Below are positions 52,900 to 62,612 of a stretch of DNA of 64,000 nt, in pieces; the first letter of the stretch is position 1, and each line of letters opens with the position of its first letter. Position numbers and translations under genes: made by a program. The notes under the pieces are model-generated. The model made no database searches. It saw only the letters and a program-made list of their open reading frames with translations, and was not told the origin of the DNA. This DNA comes from JBBQED01 sp038320345 (lineage in GTDB: Bacteria > Bacteroidota > Bacteroidia > AKYH767-A > OLB10), in contig JBBQED010000006.1 in NCBI GenBank assembly GCA_038320345.1, positions 62,001-126,000 of the forward strand, in the 5' to 3' direction.

Positions 52900-54849
52900 T
52901 TATTGACTAGAGGAAGACATCCGTGGCAACTTTAATTCAAAGCCACTTTCTTTAATATCGCCTTTATTAATACTCACTTTATCCCTGATGTTAAGGTCTT
53001 GTGAAAGAGAAAGCACTTGTGAAGAACGATCTTTATCAAGAATAAGTCGGCGAACAGTATTAACTTCAGGAGTAGTCGTAAAAACGCCGGTTTGTTGAGG
53101 TTGACTTCCGGTATAGTAACAATAGTTTGCACCAGAATCAAACTGACGTGAAGAAGTTTGAATATTTCCTTTTTCACCCGTAGAGTAAATTCCGTCAGGA
53201 TGACCGATTCCCAATGTTGCGTTATCGTTAAGAAAAAACTTTCCCATTCCCGAAACCGGAAACATTCCACAAAACAAGCGACCACCAGAACCTACTACGA
53301 TGTTATTTCCTGAAGCAAGGTCACCCATTTTTTCACCTTTAATAATCACATCATGACCATTACAAATATTAACATCGCCTAAAGTAACTGTACAAGTAGA
53401 CTTTTGAATCCATCGTGTTACTCCATCTTGATCAAAAGTCAGAAGGGATCCTTTTGCTTGATCAAATTTGAATGTACCACCTAACAACATAACATCACCT
53501 TTTATACGCAGTATAGTTTTACCATTATTTTTCAAACGATCAGCATCGGTAAATGCACCATTTTTCATCACCAAATTTTGTCCTACTTCTATTAATAACA
53601 GTGTTGATTCTTTTCCAGAGATCCCACTGAAATTCCCGCCGCTCATAATAAAACTTCCCCCAATTCGCATGGTATCGGATCCCCCTGAAAACAAACCATT
53701 ATCTGAAAGCCCTGTTTTACGTATTTCCAGATCACCTTTTACATTTTGAAAATAGCGTTGAATATCGAGGTTTAAAGGCGTAGTTGCATCAATCATCACA
53801 TTGCCCCATGAAATATTATATGGGAAAGTACCTTGACTATATTGAAAGAATGTTTGATTGGAACGTTCGTCAAAATCACAATGTAAGCCAGGTAAATAGC
53901 CTGTGTTATTATGGATATAGTTTCCACCATTTTGCATGTGGAAAGTATTGAAACAGTAATAATCTTCTACCGCAACATCCATTTGAACAGTTCCACCACA
54001 AGCCACATACATTGTATTTAAGCGAAGTGGTGCTGTTATTCTTAATGCACCCCCGTTTTCTACTACTAATGTTTGCAAACTTGATCCTGTACTGCTGATC
54101 ATTTTATGACCTGCTTGAATGAAATAACTATTACGAGTTGCATTTAGTTGTTTGGGAGTAACTCCAGAGCCATCGCGTTTAGAATTCCATGCACCAAGAT
54201 TATTCACGGCAAAATTCCCCATTGAGAAATAAGGAATATTTGGATCTGTGAATCGTTTTCCTAATGGATTAGAAATTATAGGACGATAAGAAATGGCACC
54301 GATGCGAATGTCTTCACAAACTGCATCAATAGTTCCAGGACCGGTAGCTGCATCTGGTTTCACATCATACGTTAACCAGAAATAATTCTTGCCCGCTTGC
54401 AATACAGTATTGCAGGTAAATTCGAAATTTTTCTCATCAATTTTAGTGACGGTAGTTCCCACTTGTTGAGTTGGAAGGAAAGTATTTTCGCCGGAGGTAT
54501 ACCATAACCGAGCATTCTCAATATTTTGCTGAACAGGTTCAGAAGTTCCTCTTGCGTTAAAAACGATCGCATTCATTTTGCAAGGATTTCCTTTCCCGGA
54601 AGTTTCTACAATTACTCCTACTACTCGCTGATTAATACTCCCCCTAAGTACGTTGGAGGAATCCTGAATGATCTCAGCCCCTTTAAAGGCCATGGATGAT
54701 TGGGCATGTCCAATTTGATCTTGTGTAATATTAAATACAACGATCAGCAGAACCATGAGTCCGGCGACTGCAGCAGTAGCTGCAATTAGGGTTAATCGTA
54801 ATGTAGTTCTCAGCGCGGTATGCTGACGGATCTGATTCTTGCGGGCCAT
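52900..54849 (-). CDS. Membrane-anchored protein with BNR-associated N-terminal domain
   Basis: 649 residues. A basic start followed by one long membrane helix (about 18-42, LTLIAATAAVAGLMVLLIVV), with no lipobox and no obvious cleavage site. Residues 70-180 resemble the N-terminal module of bacterial sialidases (QRVVGVIVETSGKGNPCKM, TVLQAGKNYFWLTYDV). After that come about 450 residues of Gly/Asn-rich strand repeats, partly beta-helix-like (GGSFIMSGGNFSG). The end (SSSSQ) has no T9SS or OmpA-type signal, so it is probably held by the N-terminal helix with its body in the periplasm or outside. No sialidase catalytic Asp boxes are seen. Not recognised beyond that. Confidence 0.72.
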   Translation of the reverse strand: MARKNQIRQHTALRTTLRLTLIAATAAVAGLMVLLIVVFNITQDQIGHAQSSMAFKGAEIIQDSSNVLRGSINQRVVGVIVETSGKGNPCKMNAIVFNARGTSEPVQQNIENARLWYTSGENTFLPTQQVGTTVTKIDEKNFEFTCNTVLQAGKNYFWLTYDVKPDAATGPGTIDAVCEDIRIGAISYRPIISNPLGKRFTDPNIPYFSMGNFAVNNLGAWNSKRDGSGVTPKQLNATRNSYFIQAGHKMISSTGSSLQTLVVENGGALRITAPLRLNTMYVACGGTVQMDVAVEDYYCFNTFHMQNGGNYIHNNTGYLPGLHCDFDERSNQTFFQYSQGTFPYNISWGNVMIDATTPLNLDIQRYFQNVKGDLEIRKTGLSDNGLFSGGSDTMRIGGSFIMSGGNFSGISGKESTLLLIEVGQNLVMKNGAFTDADRLKNNGKTILRIKGDVMLLGGTFKFDQAKGSLLTFDQDGVTRWIQKSTCTVTLGDVNICNGHDVIIKGEKMGDLASGNNIVVGSGGRLFCGMFPVSGMGKFFLNDNATLGIGHPDGIYSTGEKGNIQTSSRQFDSGANYCYYTGSQPQQTGVFTTTPEVNTVRRLILDKDRSSQVLSLSQDLNIRDKVSINKGDIKESGFELKLPRMSSSSQ

Positions 54850-54910
54850 AGCCTTTGATAGATTTTTGCTCCATCGTTATACTAAAAAGGCTTTCAAAAG
54901 TTTCACCCAT

Positions 54911-54950
54911 GAAAAACAAAACCCCGGAAATCAAAAAGATCACCGGGGTT
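54911..54950 (-). terminator. Rho-independent terminator after hppD
   Basis: AACCCCGG (54920-54927) pairs with CCGGGGTT (54943-54950). On the minus strand it is followed by TTTTGTTTTT. It lies just past the hppD stop. Confidence 0.85.
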
Positions 54951-54969
54951 CTACAATCGTTATATTCTC

Positions 54970-56064
54970 TTAGAGGTTGCCACGTAGTGCTTGTTCGCGT
55001 TCTATTGCTTCAAACAAAGCTTTGAAATTGCCTTTCCCAAAAGATTTGGCACCTTTACGTTGAATAATTTCAAAAAATACGGTTGGACGATCTTCTACAG
55101 GCTTAGAGAATAACTGCAAGAGATAACCTTCTTCATCACGATCTACCAGGATTCCGAGTTTCGCTAATTCTGAAATTTCTTCATCGATCTTACCAACGCG
55201 TGATAGTAAATCATCATAATACGTTTTAGGTACAGACAGGAAATCTACACCACGACGTTTTAATTCTACAACAGTATCAATGATATTATTGGTATTAATG
55301 GCTACGTGTTGCACTCCTGCACCATGATAAAATTCGAGATACTCATCGATCTGCGACTTCTTCTTTCCTTCAGCAGGTTCGTTGATTGGAAATTTGATAA
55401 AGCCATTACCACTAGAAACTACTTTACTCATCAATGCTGAATACTCGGTACTTATATCTTTATCATCAAAAGTGATGATCATTTTGAAGCCCATTACATC
55501 TTCGTAAAACTTCACCCATTCATCCATTTTTCCTAACTCCACATTGCCAACACAATGATCAATGTATTCTAATCCGACAGGCTCAACTTTGAAAGAAGAA
55601 GTTGCAGGACGATAACCCGGCATGAAAGTTCCTTTATAATTTTTACGTTCTACGAATTTATGAATCGTTTCACCGTAAGTATGAATTGCAGAAATTTTTA
55701 CTTCACCGAATTCATCTGATAATACTTGAGGAGAAGTATGAGCACGAGCGCCTCTTGACATCGTTTCGAAGAAAGCTTTTTCGGCATCATCCACCCATAA
55801 AGCAAGCACTTTTACTCCATCACCATGTTTTGCAACATGATGTGTAATTTCATGATCAGGATGCATAGCAGTGGTTAGAACGAAGCGCACTTTCCCTTGC
55901 TGTAAAACATAAGAAGCACGATCCCGAACACCCGTTTCAGGTCCTGCATAAGCAACAAGAGAAAATCCAAATGCATGCTGATAATAATAAGCAGATTGCT
56001 TGGCATTACCTACATAAAATTCGATATGGTCGGTACCATTTAAAGGAAGGAAGTCGGTAGACAT
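54970..56064 (-). CDS. hppD: 4-hydroxyphenylpyruvate dioxygenase
   Basis: 364 residues; converts 4-hydroxyphenylpyruvate to homogentisate in tyrosine breakdown. The two VOC modules are visible; the iron ligands of the C-terminal module are His in YIDHCVGNV, His in GVQHVAINTNN and Glu in VFFEIIQRKG. QLFSKPVEDRPT lies before the last. Length is usual for bacterial HppD. It has a good promoter upstream and its own terminator, so it is a single-gene unit. Confidence 0.96.
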   Translation of the reverse strand: MSTDFLPLNGTDHIEFYVGNAKQSAYYYQHAFGFSLVAYAGPETGVRDRASYVLQQGKVRFVLTTAMHPDHEITHHVAKHGDGVKVLALWVDDAEKAFFETMSRGARAHTSPQVLSDEFGEVKISAIHTYGETIHKFVERKNYKGTFMPGYRPATSSFKVEPVGLEYIDHCVGNVELGKMDEWVKFYEDVMGFKMIITFDDKDISTEYSALMSKVVSSGNGFIKFPINEPAEGKKKSQIDEYLEFYHGAGVQHVAINTNNIIDTVVELKRRGVDFLSVPKTYYDDLLSRVGKIDEEISELAKLGILVDRDEEGYLLQLFSKPVEDRPTVFFEIIQRKGAKSFGKGNFKALFEAIEREQALRGNL

Positions 56065-56084
56065 TTTTATAAGATTAAGAGATG

Positions 56085-56115
56085 CAAAGTTAAGAATTGA
56101 GTTTCAAGGGTGCAA
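56085..56115 (-). promoter_or_regulatory. Promoter of hppD: TTG - 20 bases - TAACTTTG
   Basis: On the minus strand TTG (56113-56115) and a perfect TAACTTTG (56085-56092) are separated by 20 bases; the -7 box ends 20 bases before the ATG. The best promoter match of the window. Confidence 0.7.
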
Positions 56116-56130
56116 CAGGTAATATAGGTT

Positions 56131-56640
56131 CTAACGATCATTCGTCGGATTCATGCGGGTCCATTCAATCTGACTGACGATACGGTCGAGCAGAGATGTA
56201 AATGCTGATAATTGCGCAGGAGGATTAGGCTCCATCACTTGAATCATGCGACGCGGTTTTTTATCTGCGATTCGGATTGAATATGAAGGGTAATCTGCAA
56301 GATGCTTATTCACATAATTGGAATCCAGCTCTTCGATCTTATTGGTCCGAATGAGTTCTAGGAGTTCCTGCATTTGCTCTTTAGGCACTTTCCCGATAAA
56401 ATAGCCTAGATTTTTAACGTTCTTCCTTCCGAAATATTCTGCAAAGCCTGATTTGTAAATATTAGCTTGGTACTCTGGGCAAGCTCCAAAACAGGCGCCT
56501 CTTTCAATAGAAGTAAGCAATGAATCTGTTGGCTCACTCGTTGTACTGATTTTGTTAGGAGCGTTTTGATGTTTATGTGGAGCGCAAGAAGAGCTTATTG
56601 CAAAGGCAATGATGATTAGGAAGGAGGAGTAATTTTTCAT
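56131..56640 (-). CDS. DUF6438-type lipoprotein
   Basis: 169 residues. Lipoprotein signal with Cys19 (IAFAISSSC). The family signature is near residue 45: SIERGACFGACPEYQANIYKSG, with the CxxxC-like Cys pair of GACFGACPEY, then YFGRKNVKNLGYFIGKV. The family is described only by conservation. It is read 90 bases after the yidC terminator in the minus direction and has no clear partner gene. Confidence 0.78.
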   Translation of the reverse strand: MKNYSSFLIIIAFAISSSCAPHKHQNAPNKISTTSEPTDSLLTSIERGACFGACPEYQANIYKSGFAEYFGRKNVKNLGYFIGKVPKEQMQELLELIRTNKIEELDSNYVNKHLADYPSYSIRIADKKPRRMIQVMEPNPPAQLSAFTSLLDRIVSQIEWTRMNPTNDR

Positions 56641-56684
56641 TCTTTAAAAGTAAGGATTCAAAACTCAAGGATAGCTTATGGAAA

Positions 56685-56716
56685 TAAAAAAGCCCTGATG
56701 GTTGGATCAGGGCTCA
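56685..56716 (-). terminator. Rho-independent terminator after yidC
   Basis: AGCCCTGAT (56691-56699) pairs with ATCAGGGCT (56706-56714) around GGTTGG; on the minus strand a T-run follows. Confidence 0.88.
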
Positions 56717-56724
56717 TCTTTAGA

Positions 56725-58599
56725 TTATTTTTTCGGAAGTTGCACGCCACGGTCTTTGGCCATTTTCTCAAGCTTTTGCTGGAATTTAGATTTTGTCTGA
56801 CTCGCAGGACGTTTTTTATTTTCCTGAATTTTGGCATGAATAGCAGCTTCATCTACAAAAGAACGGAACATATACTGTTGTCCTATACTGATCACGTTAG
56901 CCAAGAAATAATAATAACTTAACCCTGCAGAATAACTATTGAAGACTCCGAGGAATACCACTGGCATCAGGTACATCATCCATTTCATTTGTGGATTAGT
57001 AACTGTAGTTTGACTATTTACCCAAGTAATAAGCAATGTTGAAATCGTCATTAACAGCGTAAACAAACTCACGTGATCACCATAGAAAGGAATTGTAAAT
57101 GGAAGATCAAGAATCGAATCATAGGTACTTAAATCATGAGCCCAAAGGAAACTTTGTTGACGCAATTCAATCGATTGAGGAAAGAATCGGAACATCGCAA
57201 TTAAGATCGGAAGTTGGAGCAGCATTGGTAAGCAACCACCCATTGGACTAACACCAGCTTTACGATATAGTCCCAGCATTTCTTGCTGAAGTTTCATCGG
57301 TTCTTCCTTAAACTTACCCTGAATTTCTTCTATTTCGGGTTTCAGCACTTTCATTTTTGCCTGAGAGAGATAGGCTTTGAAGGTGAGTGGAAGTAAACAT
57401 ATTTTAATAACGAAAGTCAAGATCAGAATAATGATTCCATAATTCCACCCTGTACCACTTAATATATTAAACAAGAAAATTACAATGTAACGATTCACCC
57501 ATCCAAAAATCCCCCATCCTAATGGAATTTGTTTTTCAAGGTTTACACCAACTGTTTTTAGTGTTTTATAATGATTAGGTCCAAAGTAAAAATGCATCGC
57601 AAAACTTTCCGTCGCCTGATGAGAATAAGGAACAGTGAAAGAAGCATTCATTTGCTTCAGGTAATTATCTCCTTCCTGAGCAGCAATTGTTTCAACGCGT
57701 GTGGGCTTATCAAAACTATTATCCGCCATCAAAACTTGAGTGAAGAAGTGTTGTTTCATCGCCACCCACTTCACTTTATTTTTCAGCTCTTCAGTTTTAT
57801 CTTTCGTTTCAGCGAGGAAGTCCACTTCATCATCACTGAACATATAATAAATAGTAGAATTATTTCGCTCTGCTTTCGTATCTTTCTCTTGGCTTTTCAG
57901 TCGTTGAGTCCAGTTCAACTCAACATATCCAGTATTGGCAGCGATCACCTGATTCATGCCAACAAAATTCACTTTGTATCCTAACAGATAGTCATCCCCT
58001 CTGAGGGTATATAAAAATTCGATATAACGGTCAGGGCTACCCGCATTCAGACGGAAGGCAATTTGATTACTATCTTTTCCACTTACTTTAAACCCATCAC
58101 TTTGAGCAGTGAAGTATAATTCGTTGGTAGAGATCGAGCGATTTTGTGCAAAGAAATTCATTCCAAAGCGAGTGGAATCTCCTTCAAAAAGTGTTACTGG
58201 CTTTCCATCCCAAGTTTTATATTTCTTCAGCTCAACGGCTTTCACTCGACCACCACGAGAAGTCAATGTGATCTTCACCACATCGTTTTCGATACTGATT
58301 AATTTTTCGGTACCATTTCCTGAGGTAGCAAATGAACCCAACTGATCATTCAGCAACGCTGATTTAACAGAATCATTCACGAGAGTATCCCCGGCAATTA
58401 GAGCGGAAGAAGTGGTATTCAGCGTTGCTGCTTTCAACTGTGCAGCTTTTGCTACTGCCTTCGCTTTTTCAACTTGCAGGATACTATCCTGACTATGTTT
58501 CATCGCTGAAACTTCCTCGGCTGAGGGAGTATTCATTAAACTGAAGCCGATCAGAATCATGCCGATTAACAGCAGCCCGATCATGGAATTACGGTCCAT
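56725..58599 (-). CDS. yidC: Membrane protein insertase YidC
   Basis: 624 residues; inserts and folds inner-membrane proteins with or after SecYEG. N-terminal helix (MIGLLLIGMILIGFSL), a large periplasmic beta domain (about 60-340), then the conserved insertase core: TGWNYGIIILILTFVIKICLLP, KEEPMKLQQEMLGLYRKAGVSPMGGCLPMLLQLPILIAMF (a region with the usual Gly-Cys-Leu-Pro), then more helices and a basic tail (SKFQQKLEKMAKDRG). The Gly/Pro-rich loop is intact. It follows pyrG in the same direction with a 116-base gap and its own -7 box. Confidence 0.95.
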   Translation of the reverse strand: MDRNSMIGLLLIGMILIGFSLMNTPSAEEVSAMKHSQDSILQVEKAKAVAKAAQLKAATLNTTSSALIAGDTLVNDSVKSALLNDQLGSFATSGNGTEKLISIENDVVKITLTSRGGRVKAVELKKYKTWDGKPVTLFEGDSTRFGMNFFAQNRSISTNELYFTAQSDGFKVSGKDSNQIAFRLNAGSPDRYIEFLYTLRGDDYLLGYKVNFVGMNQVIAANTGYVELNWTQRLKSQEKDTKAERNNSTIYYMFSDDEVDFLAETKDKTEELKNKVKWVAMKQHFFTQVLMADNSFDKPTRVETIAAQEGDNYLKQMNASFTVPYSHQATESFAMHFYFGPNHYKTLKTVGVNLEKQIPLGWGIFGWVNRYIVIFLFNILSGTGWNYGIIILILTFVIKICLLPLTFKAYLSQAKMKVLKPEIEEIQGKFKEEPMKLQQEMLGLYRKAGVSPMGGCLPMLLQLPILIAMFRFFPQSIELRQQSFLWAHDLSTYDSILDLPFTIPFYGDHVSLFTLLMTISTLLITWVNSQTTVTNPQMKWMMYLMPVVFLGVFNSYSAGLSYYYFLANVISIGQQYMFRSFVDEAAIHAKIQENKKRPASQTKSKFQQKLEKMAKDRGVQLPKK

Positions 58600-58618
58600 T
58601 CAAAGATTTTTGGAGGGG

Positions 58619-58626
58619 CAAAGATA
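58619..58626 (-). promoter_or_regulatory. -7 promoter element of yidC, TATCTTTG
   Basis: Perfect TAnnTTTG on the minus strand, ending 19 bases before the ATG; no TTG at the -33 position. Confidence 0.45.
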
Positions 58627-58715
58627 GGAACAAGTACCCTATCAGCGCCCGGGGATAATGATTAAGACAGTTTCAATATCGAATAAGGACAGATAAAATT
58701 CTGTCTAATTGAACA

Positions 58716-60389
58716 TTAACCCGCGAAAGCTGCGGAAGTAGCGGTTGAGGGGCGGGATTCCTGCTGACCAGAAGCACGGTCGATGGCTGCTTTCACAAAC
58801 CTTACGAAGAGCGGATGAGGAGTAAGTACGGTACTTTTATATTCCGGATGAAACTGAACTCCAATGAACCACGGATGATTTTTTAATTCTACAATCTCTA
58901 CCAGATTGCCTTCTGGATTAATACCTGAAGGAATCATTCCACCCTCTTCAAATTGCTGGAGATATTTATTGTTGAACTCATAACGGTGGCGATGGCGCTC
59001 ATGGATCTTTGATTTACCATACACTTGATATGCCTTTGAGCCTTTATGAATAGAACAAGGATACTCTCCCAAACGCATTGTTCCGCCTTTGTTAGTAACC
59101 AGTTTTTGTTCTTCCATCATATCGATCACGGGGAACAATGTATCTGGATTCATCTCTGTTGAATGTGCATCCTTCATTCCCAATACATTACGGGCAAACT
59201 CCACTACTGCGCATTGCATTCCCAGACAAATACCTAGGAATGGTATTTTATTCTCACGCGCATACTTAATAGCCGCTATTTTTCCTTCAAAACCGCGCTC
59301 TCCAAAGCCGGGAGCTACTAAAATTCCATTTAGTCCACTTAACTGATGAGCCACGTGACCTTCATCAATTTTTTCAGAGTGAATCCATTCTACTTTGACA
59401 GAACATTCACTAGAAACACCTGCATGAATGAAAGCTTCAGCGATGGATTTATAGGCATCTTTTAACTCGATATATTTACCAATCAACCCAATACGAACTT
59501 CACTGACTGGGTTTTTAAGTTTGCCTAGGAAATCTTTCCAAGCAGCCATATCCGGTTCCTGACGTAGAGGAAGTTTAAGTTTATTGAGGACAACCTTATC
59601 AAGTTGTTCTTTCAGCATTAATAAAGGAACATCATAAATAGTGCTGGCGTCAATGGACTCAATCACAGCATTTATATTCACATTACAGAAAAGAGCGATC
59701 TTACGACGAAGATCGTTGTTCATTGGTTTCTCAGTGCGACAAACTAAAACATCCGGCTGAACTCCATATTCGAGTAAAGCTTTCACGGAGTGTTGAGTAG
59801 GCTTTGTTTTCAGCTCTCCGGTTGTACTTAAATAAGGCAAGAGAGTAAGGTGAATAACAACCGTATTGGTATCGCCCATCTCCCATTTCATCTGACGAAC
59901 AGACTCAATATAAGGAAGGGATTCAATATCACCCACTGTACCACCTATCTCAGTAATCACCACATCATAATCCCCAGTTTCGCCAAGTAATTTGATTCTG
60001 CGCTTGATTTCATCGGTAATATGAGGAATTACCTGAACTGTTTTCCCTAGGTAAGCACCTTCGCGTTCACGATTAATTACGGTCTGGTAAATCTTTCCAG
60101 TAGTAACATTATTGGCCTGTGAAGTTGGAACATTTAAAAAACGCTCATAATGACCGAGGTCGAGATCCGTTTCAGCCCCATCATTGGTAACATAACATTC
60201 CCCGTGTTCATAGGGGTTTAGCGTCCCTGGATCAACATTAATATAAGGATCGAGCTTTTGAATGGTAGCTCGATAACCTCTGGCCTGTAATAATTTAGCA
60301 AGAGAAGCAGAGATAATTCCCTTCCCAAGAGAAGAGGTAACTCCGCCGGTCACGAAAATGTACCTGACAGAAGAAGAACTATTGGACAT
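58716..60389 (-). CDS. pyrG: CTP synthase
   Basis: 557 residues from the ATG at 60389; makes CTP from UTP with glutamine. Synthetase domain: YIFVTGGVTSSLGKGIISASL at the start, KLDPYINVDPGTLNPYEHGE, GGTVGDIES and KPTQHSVKALL. The glutaminase domain has nucleophile Cys in FLGICLGMQCAVVEF and the His/Glu pair in VQFHPEYKS. The tail of about 25 residues is Ser/Ala-rich. A TTG seven codons upstream lies inside the proposed -7 element and is rejected. Confidence 0.97.
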   Translation of the reverse strand: MSNSSSSVRYIFVTGGVTSSLGKGIISASLAKLLQARGYRATIQKLDPYINVDPGTLNPYEHGECYVTNDGAETDLDLGHYERFLNVPTSQANNVTTGKIYQTVINREREGAYLGKTVQVIPHITDEIKRRIKLLGETGDYDVVITEIGGTVGDIESLPYIESVRQMKWEMGDTNTVVIHLTLLPYLSTTGELKTKPTQHSVKALLEYGVQPDVLVCRTEKPMNNDLRRKIALFCNVNINAVIESIDASTIYDVPLLMLKEQLDKVVLNKLKLPLRQEPDMAAWKDFLGKLKNPVSEVRIGLIGKYIELKDAYKSIAEAFIHAGVSSECSVKVEWIHSEKIDEGHVAHQLSGLNGILVAPGFGERGFEGKIAAIKYARENKIPFLGICLGMQCAVVEFARNVLGMKDAHSTEMNPDTLFPVIDMMEEQKLVTNKGGTMRLGEYPCSIHKGSKAYQVYGKSKIHERHRHRYEFNNKYLQQFEEGGMIPSGINPEGNLVEIVELKNHPWFIGVQFHPEYKSTVLTPHPLFVRFVKAAIDRASGQQESRPSTATSAAFAG

Positions 60390-60687
60390 GTAAGGAGTGG
60401 GTTTTGGCAAAATTAGCGGAAAAAGAGGCTGGATTTGACTTCATTCAAAGATTAATAACGAAGCGACAAGCAATTCAGATCGGTTAAAGTCCGAAAACTC
60501 TAATTAAAGTACTTATGATGAGGTACTTACAAAAGTAAGGCGCTGTTCAGGAAGAAATAAACAAGATGCGTTTAACTTTTAGGGAGTATCCTTGTTCTTT
60601 GACAGTAAATCCATCAGCAAGTAAAACGAAGTTGGATGGCCATTGACCTCAACAGGAAAAATTTCTTACCCCTACTTAACTACTACC
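60390..60687. other. 298-base divergent region between pyrG and the SRPBCC gene
   Basis: Contains the pyrG -7 box near 60408. On the plus side no full promoter was found. I saw only a short inexact inverted arrangement (AAGTACTT / GGTACTT, about 60503-60530). No RNA gene or coding remnant. Confidence 0.4.
60408..60415 (-). promoter_or_regulatory. -7 promoter element of pyrG, TAATTTTG
   Basis: Perfect TAnnTTTG on the minus strand, ending 18 bases before the ATG. Confidence 0.45.
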
Positions 60688-61185
60688 ATGAGTTTACATT
60701 CGTTACGTACCGAGCAAAAGCTACCCATTACTATTGAACAAGCCTGGGATTTTTTATCATCGCCAGAAAACCTGAAAACTATAACGCCTGCGCATATGGG
60801 CTTTGTAATTAAAAGTGGTTTTCGCAAAGGAGAAAAGATGTACAGCGGAATGGTAATTAGTTATACTGTAAAACCGATAGCAGGAATTCCCCTGAACTGG
60901 GTAACAGAAATTACGCATGTAGATGAGCCTAATTATTTTGTGGATGAGCAACGATTTGGTCCTTATACGTTCTGGCATCATAAGCATTTTCTGAAGGAAA
61001 TAGAAGGTGGCGTGGAAATGAGTGATATCATTCACTATAAGTTGCCCATGGGATTTATTGGTGACATTGGGAATACGATGTTCGTGAAGAAACAACTTCG
61101 GGATATTTTTTCTTACCGGTTTACCAAACTAGAATCACTTTTTGGAAAATGGAAAGCGCAGGAACTTCTTTTAGAACAGGATTAA
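60688..61185 (+). CDS. SRPBCC/CoxG-like ligand-binding protein
   Basis: 165 residues from the ATG at 60688 (MSLHSLRTEQKLPITIEQAW). The Bet v 1/START-like fold is marked by AWDFLSSPENLKTITPAH at the start, then GMVISYTVKPIAGIPLNWVTEI and EQRFGPYTFWHHKHFLKEIEGGVEM. Such proteins hold a hydrophobic ligand or, as in polyketide cyclase-like relatives, catalyse simple reactions; ligand unknown. An upstream TTG would add an unneeded 15 residues. Monocistronic. Confidence 0.85.
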   Translation: MSLHSLRTEQKLPITIEQAWDFLSSPENLKTITPAHMGFVIKSGFRKGEKMYSGMVISYTVKPIAGIPLNWVTEITHVDEPNYFVDEQRFGPYTFWHHKHFLKEIEGGVEMSDIIHYKLPMGFIGDIGNTMFVKKQLRDIFSYRFTKLESLFGKWKAQELLLEQD

Positions 61186-61287
61186 AAAATAGTAAAGTGT
61201 CCGCACTGAATTTTTTTCTTTAATGATTCAATAAACGATTTAACCGGATACAATTACTTATAAATAACTACAATAAAATTACTATTT

Positions 61288-61295
61288 TAGATTTG
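61288..61295 (+). promoter_or_regulatory. -7 promoter element, TAGATTTG
   Basis: Perfect TAnnTTTG, 39 bases before the ATG of the DUF2851 gene; no -33 box. Confidence 0.45.
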
Positions 61296-61334
61296 CATCT
61301 TCCCCTTCATTCGTGAAGAAAAGAACGATGCATC

Positions 61335-62612
61335 ATGCAGGAAAATTTTCTTTATTACCTCTGGCAAAAACGATTATTTCAAAACGAAGATCTGCGTACT
61401 GCCGAAGGAGAAATTATTGAAATTCTTCATCCCGGTTATCGCAATGATGATTCAGGACCAGATTTTTTCAATGCACGCATTAGAATTGGAAATGTAATGT
61501 GGGCCGGCAATGTGGAAATCCATGTTCGCTCTAGCGATTGGAAGAAACACAAGCACGATGATGACGATGCATTTAATACTGTAGTCCTTCATGTCGTTCA
61601 TGAAAACGATTGCATGATTTACAGAAAAGATGGAACCATCATGCCTGTATTAAAATTAAAAGGACTTTATGATACTCACATTTTTAATCATTATACTGAT
61701 TTAATCCAGGGCGTTTCAACATGGGTTCCATGTGAAAATCAGATTACGGATGTGCCGCCAATACATCAACAGCAATGGTTCTCACGAATGCTTGCAGAGC
61801 GATTAGAAGAAAGGAGTCGTGAGATTGCTTTACTATTAAAGCAAACGAATAACAATTGGGAAGAAAGTTTTTATCGTCATCTGGCAAAGAGTTTTGGATT
61901 TAGAGTAAATAATTTACCTTTTGAGATGCTTGCCTCCTCCCTACCCCATTCGGCGGTATCAAAACACAGGGACAATTTAATGCAGATGGAAGCCTTGTTT
62001 TTCGGGCAAGCGGGATTTCTAGAAGGAAAGATGAAAGATCTTTATACGAAATCATTGCAGAAGGAATTTTCACACCTCCGGCTGAAATTTAATCTCCGTC
62101 CGATGATGACCCATCTCTGGAAATTTGGTCGCCTTCGACCTTCAAATTTCCCAACGATACGGATTGCTCAATTTGCCATGTTGTACCATTTACATGAACG
62201 GTTATTCGACAAAATGGTAAATGCCGCTGACTTCGGAGATCTCAATCGGATCCTCGATTTATCACCGGGAAAATATTGGGATACTCATTATAGTTTTAAT
62301 TCAAAAAGTGAAAATCTTCCGAAGAAGCCGGGTAAAGGGTCCGTAGAGAGTTTGATGATCAACACTATTGCTCCTTTTATCTTTTACTATGGCATTTATC
62401 ATCAGTTGCCGGAGCATTGCGCTAAAGCCCTCCGTTGGCTAGAGCTCTGCAGTCCCGAAGACAATCACATTAGCCGCGGATGGAAAAAAGCAGGGATCGC
62501 CATTCATGATGCGGGAAATTCACAAGCAGTACTTCATTTAAAAAAAGTGTACTGTGACTACAAAAAATGTGTAAATTGCGGCATCGGACAATACCTTTTA
62601 CAACACACATGA
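61335..62612 (+). CDS. DUF2851 family protein
   Basis: 425 residues. The family start is clear: NFLYYLWQKRLFQNEDLRT, then EIIEILHPGYRNDDSGPDFFNARIRIG, and VMWAGNVEIHVRSSDWKKHKHDDDDAFNTVVLHVV. The last block has the His/Asp-rich look of a metal-dependent or nuclease-like domain. The C-terminus has CDYKKCVNCGIG, with Cys residues arranged as if to bind a metal. The family is known only from sequence conservation. It overlaps the next gene by 4 bases (ATGA), so the two are translated together. Confidence 0.9.
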   Translation: MQENFLYYLWQKRLFQNEDLRTAEGEIIEILHPGYRNDDSGPDFFNARIRIGNVMWAGNVEIHVRSSDWKKHKHDDDDAFNTVVLHVVHENDCMIYRKDGTIMPVLKLKGLYDTHIFNHYTDLIQGVSTWVPCENQITDVPPIHQQQWFSRMLAERLEERSREIALLLKQTNNNWEESFYRHLAKSFGFRVNNLPFEMLASSLPHSAVSKHRDNLMQMEALFFGQAGFLEGKMKDLYTKSLQKEFSHLRLKFNLRPMMTHLWKFGRLRPSNFPTIRIAQFAMLYHLHERLFDKMVNAADFGDLNRILDLSPGKYWDTHYSFNSKSENLPKKPGKGSVESLMINTIAPFIFYYGIYHQLPEHCAKALRWLELCSPEDNHISRGWKKAGIAIHDAGNSQAVLHLKKVYCDYKKCVNCGIGQYLLQHT

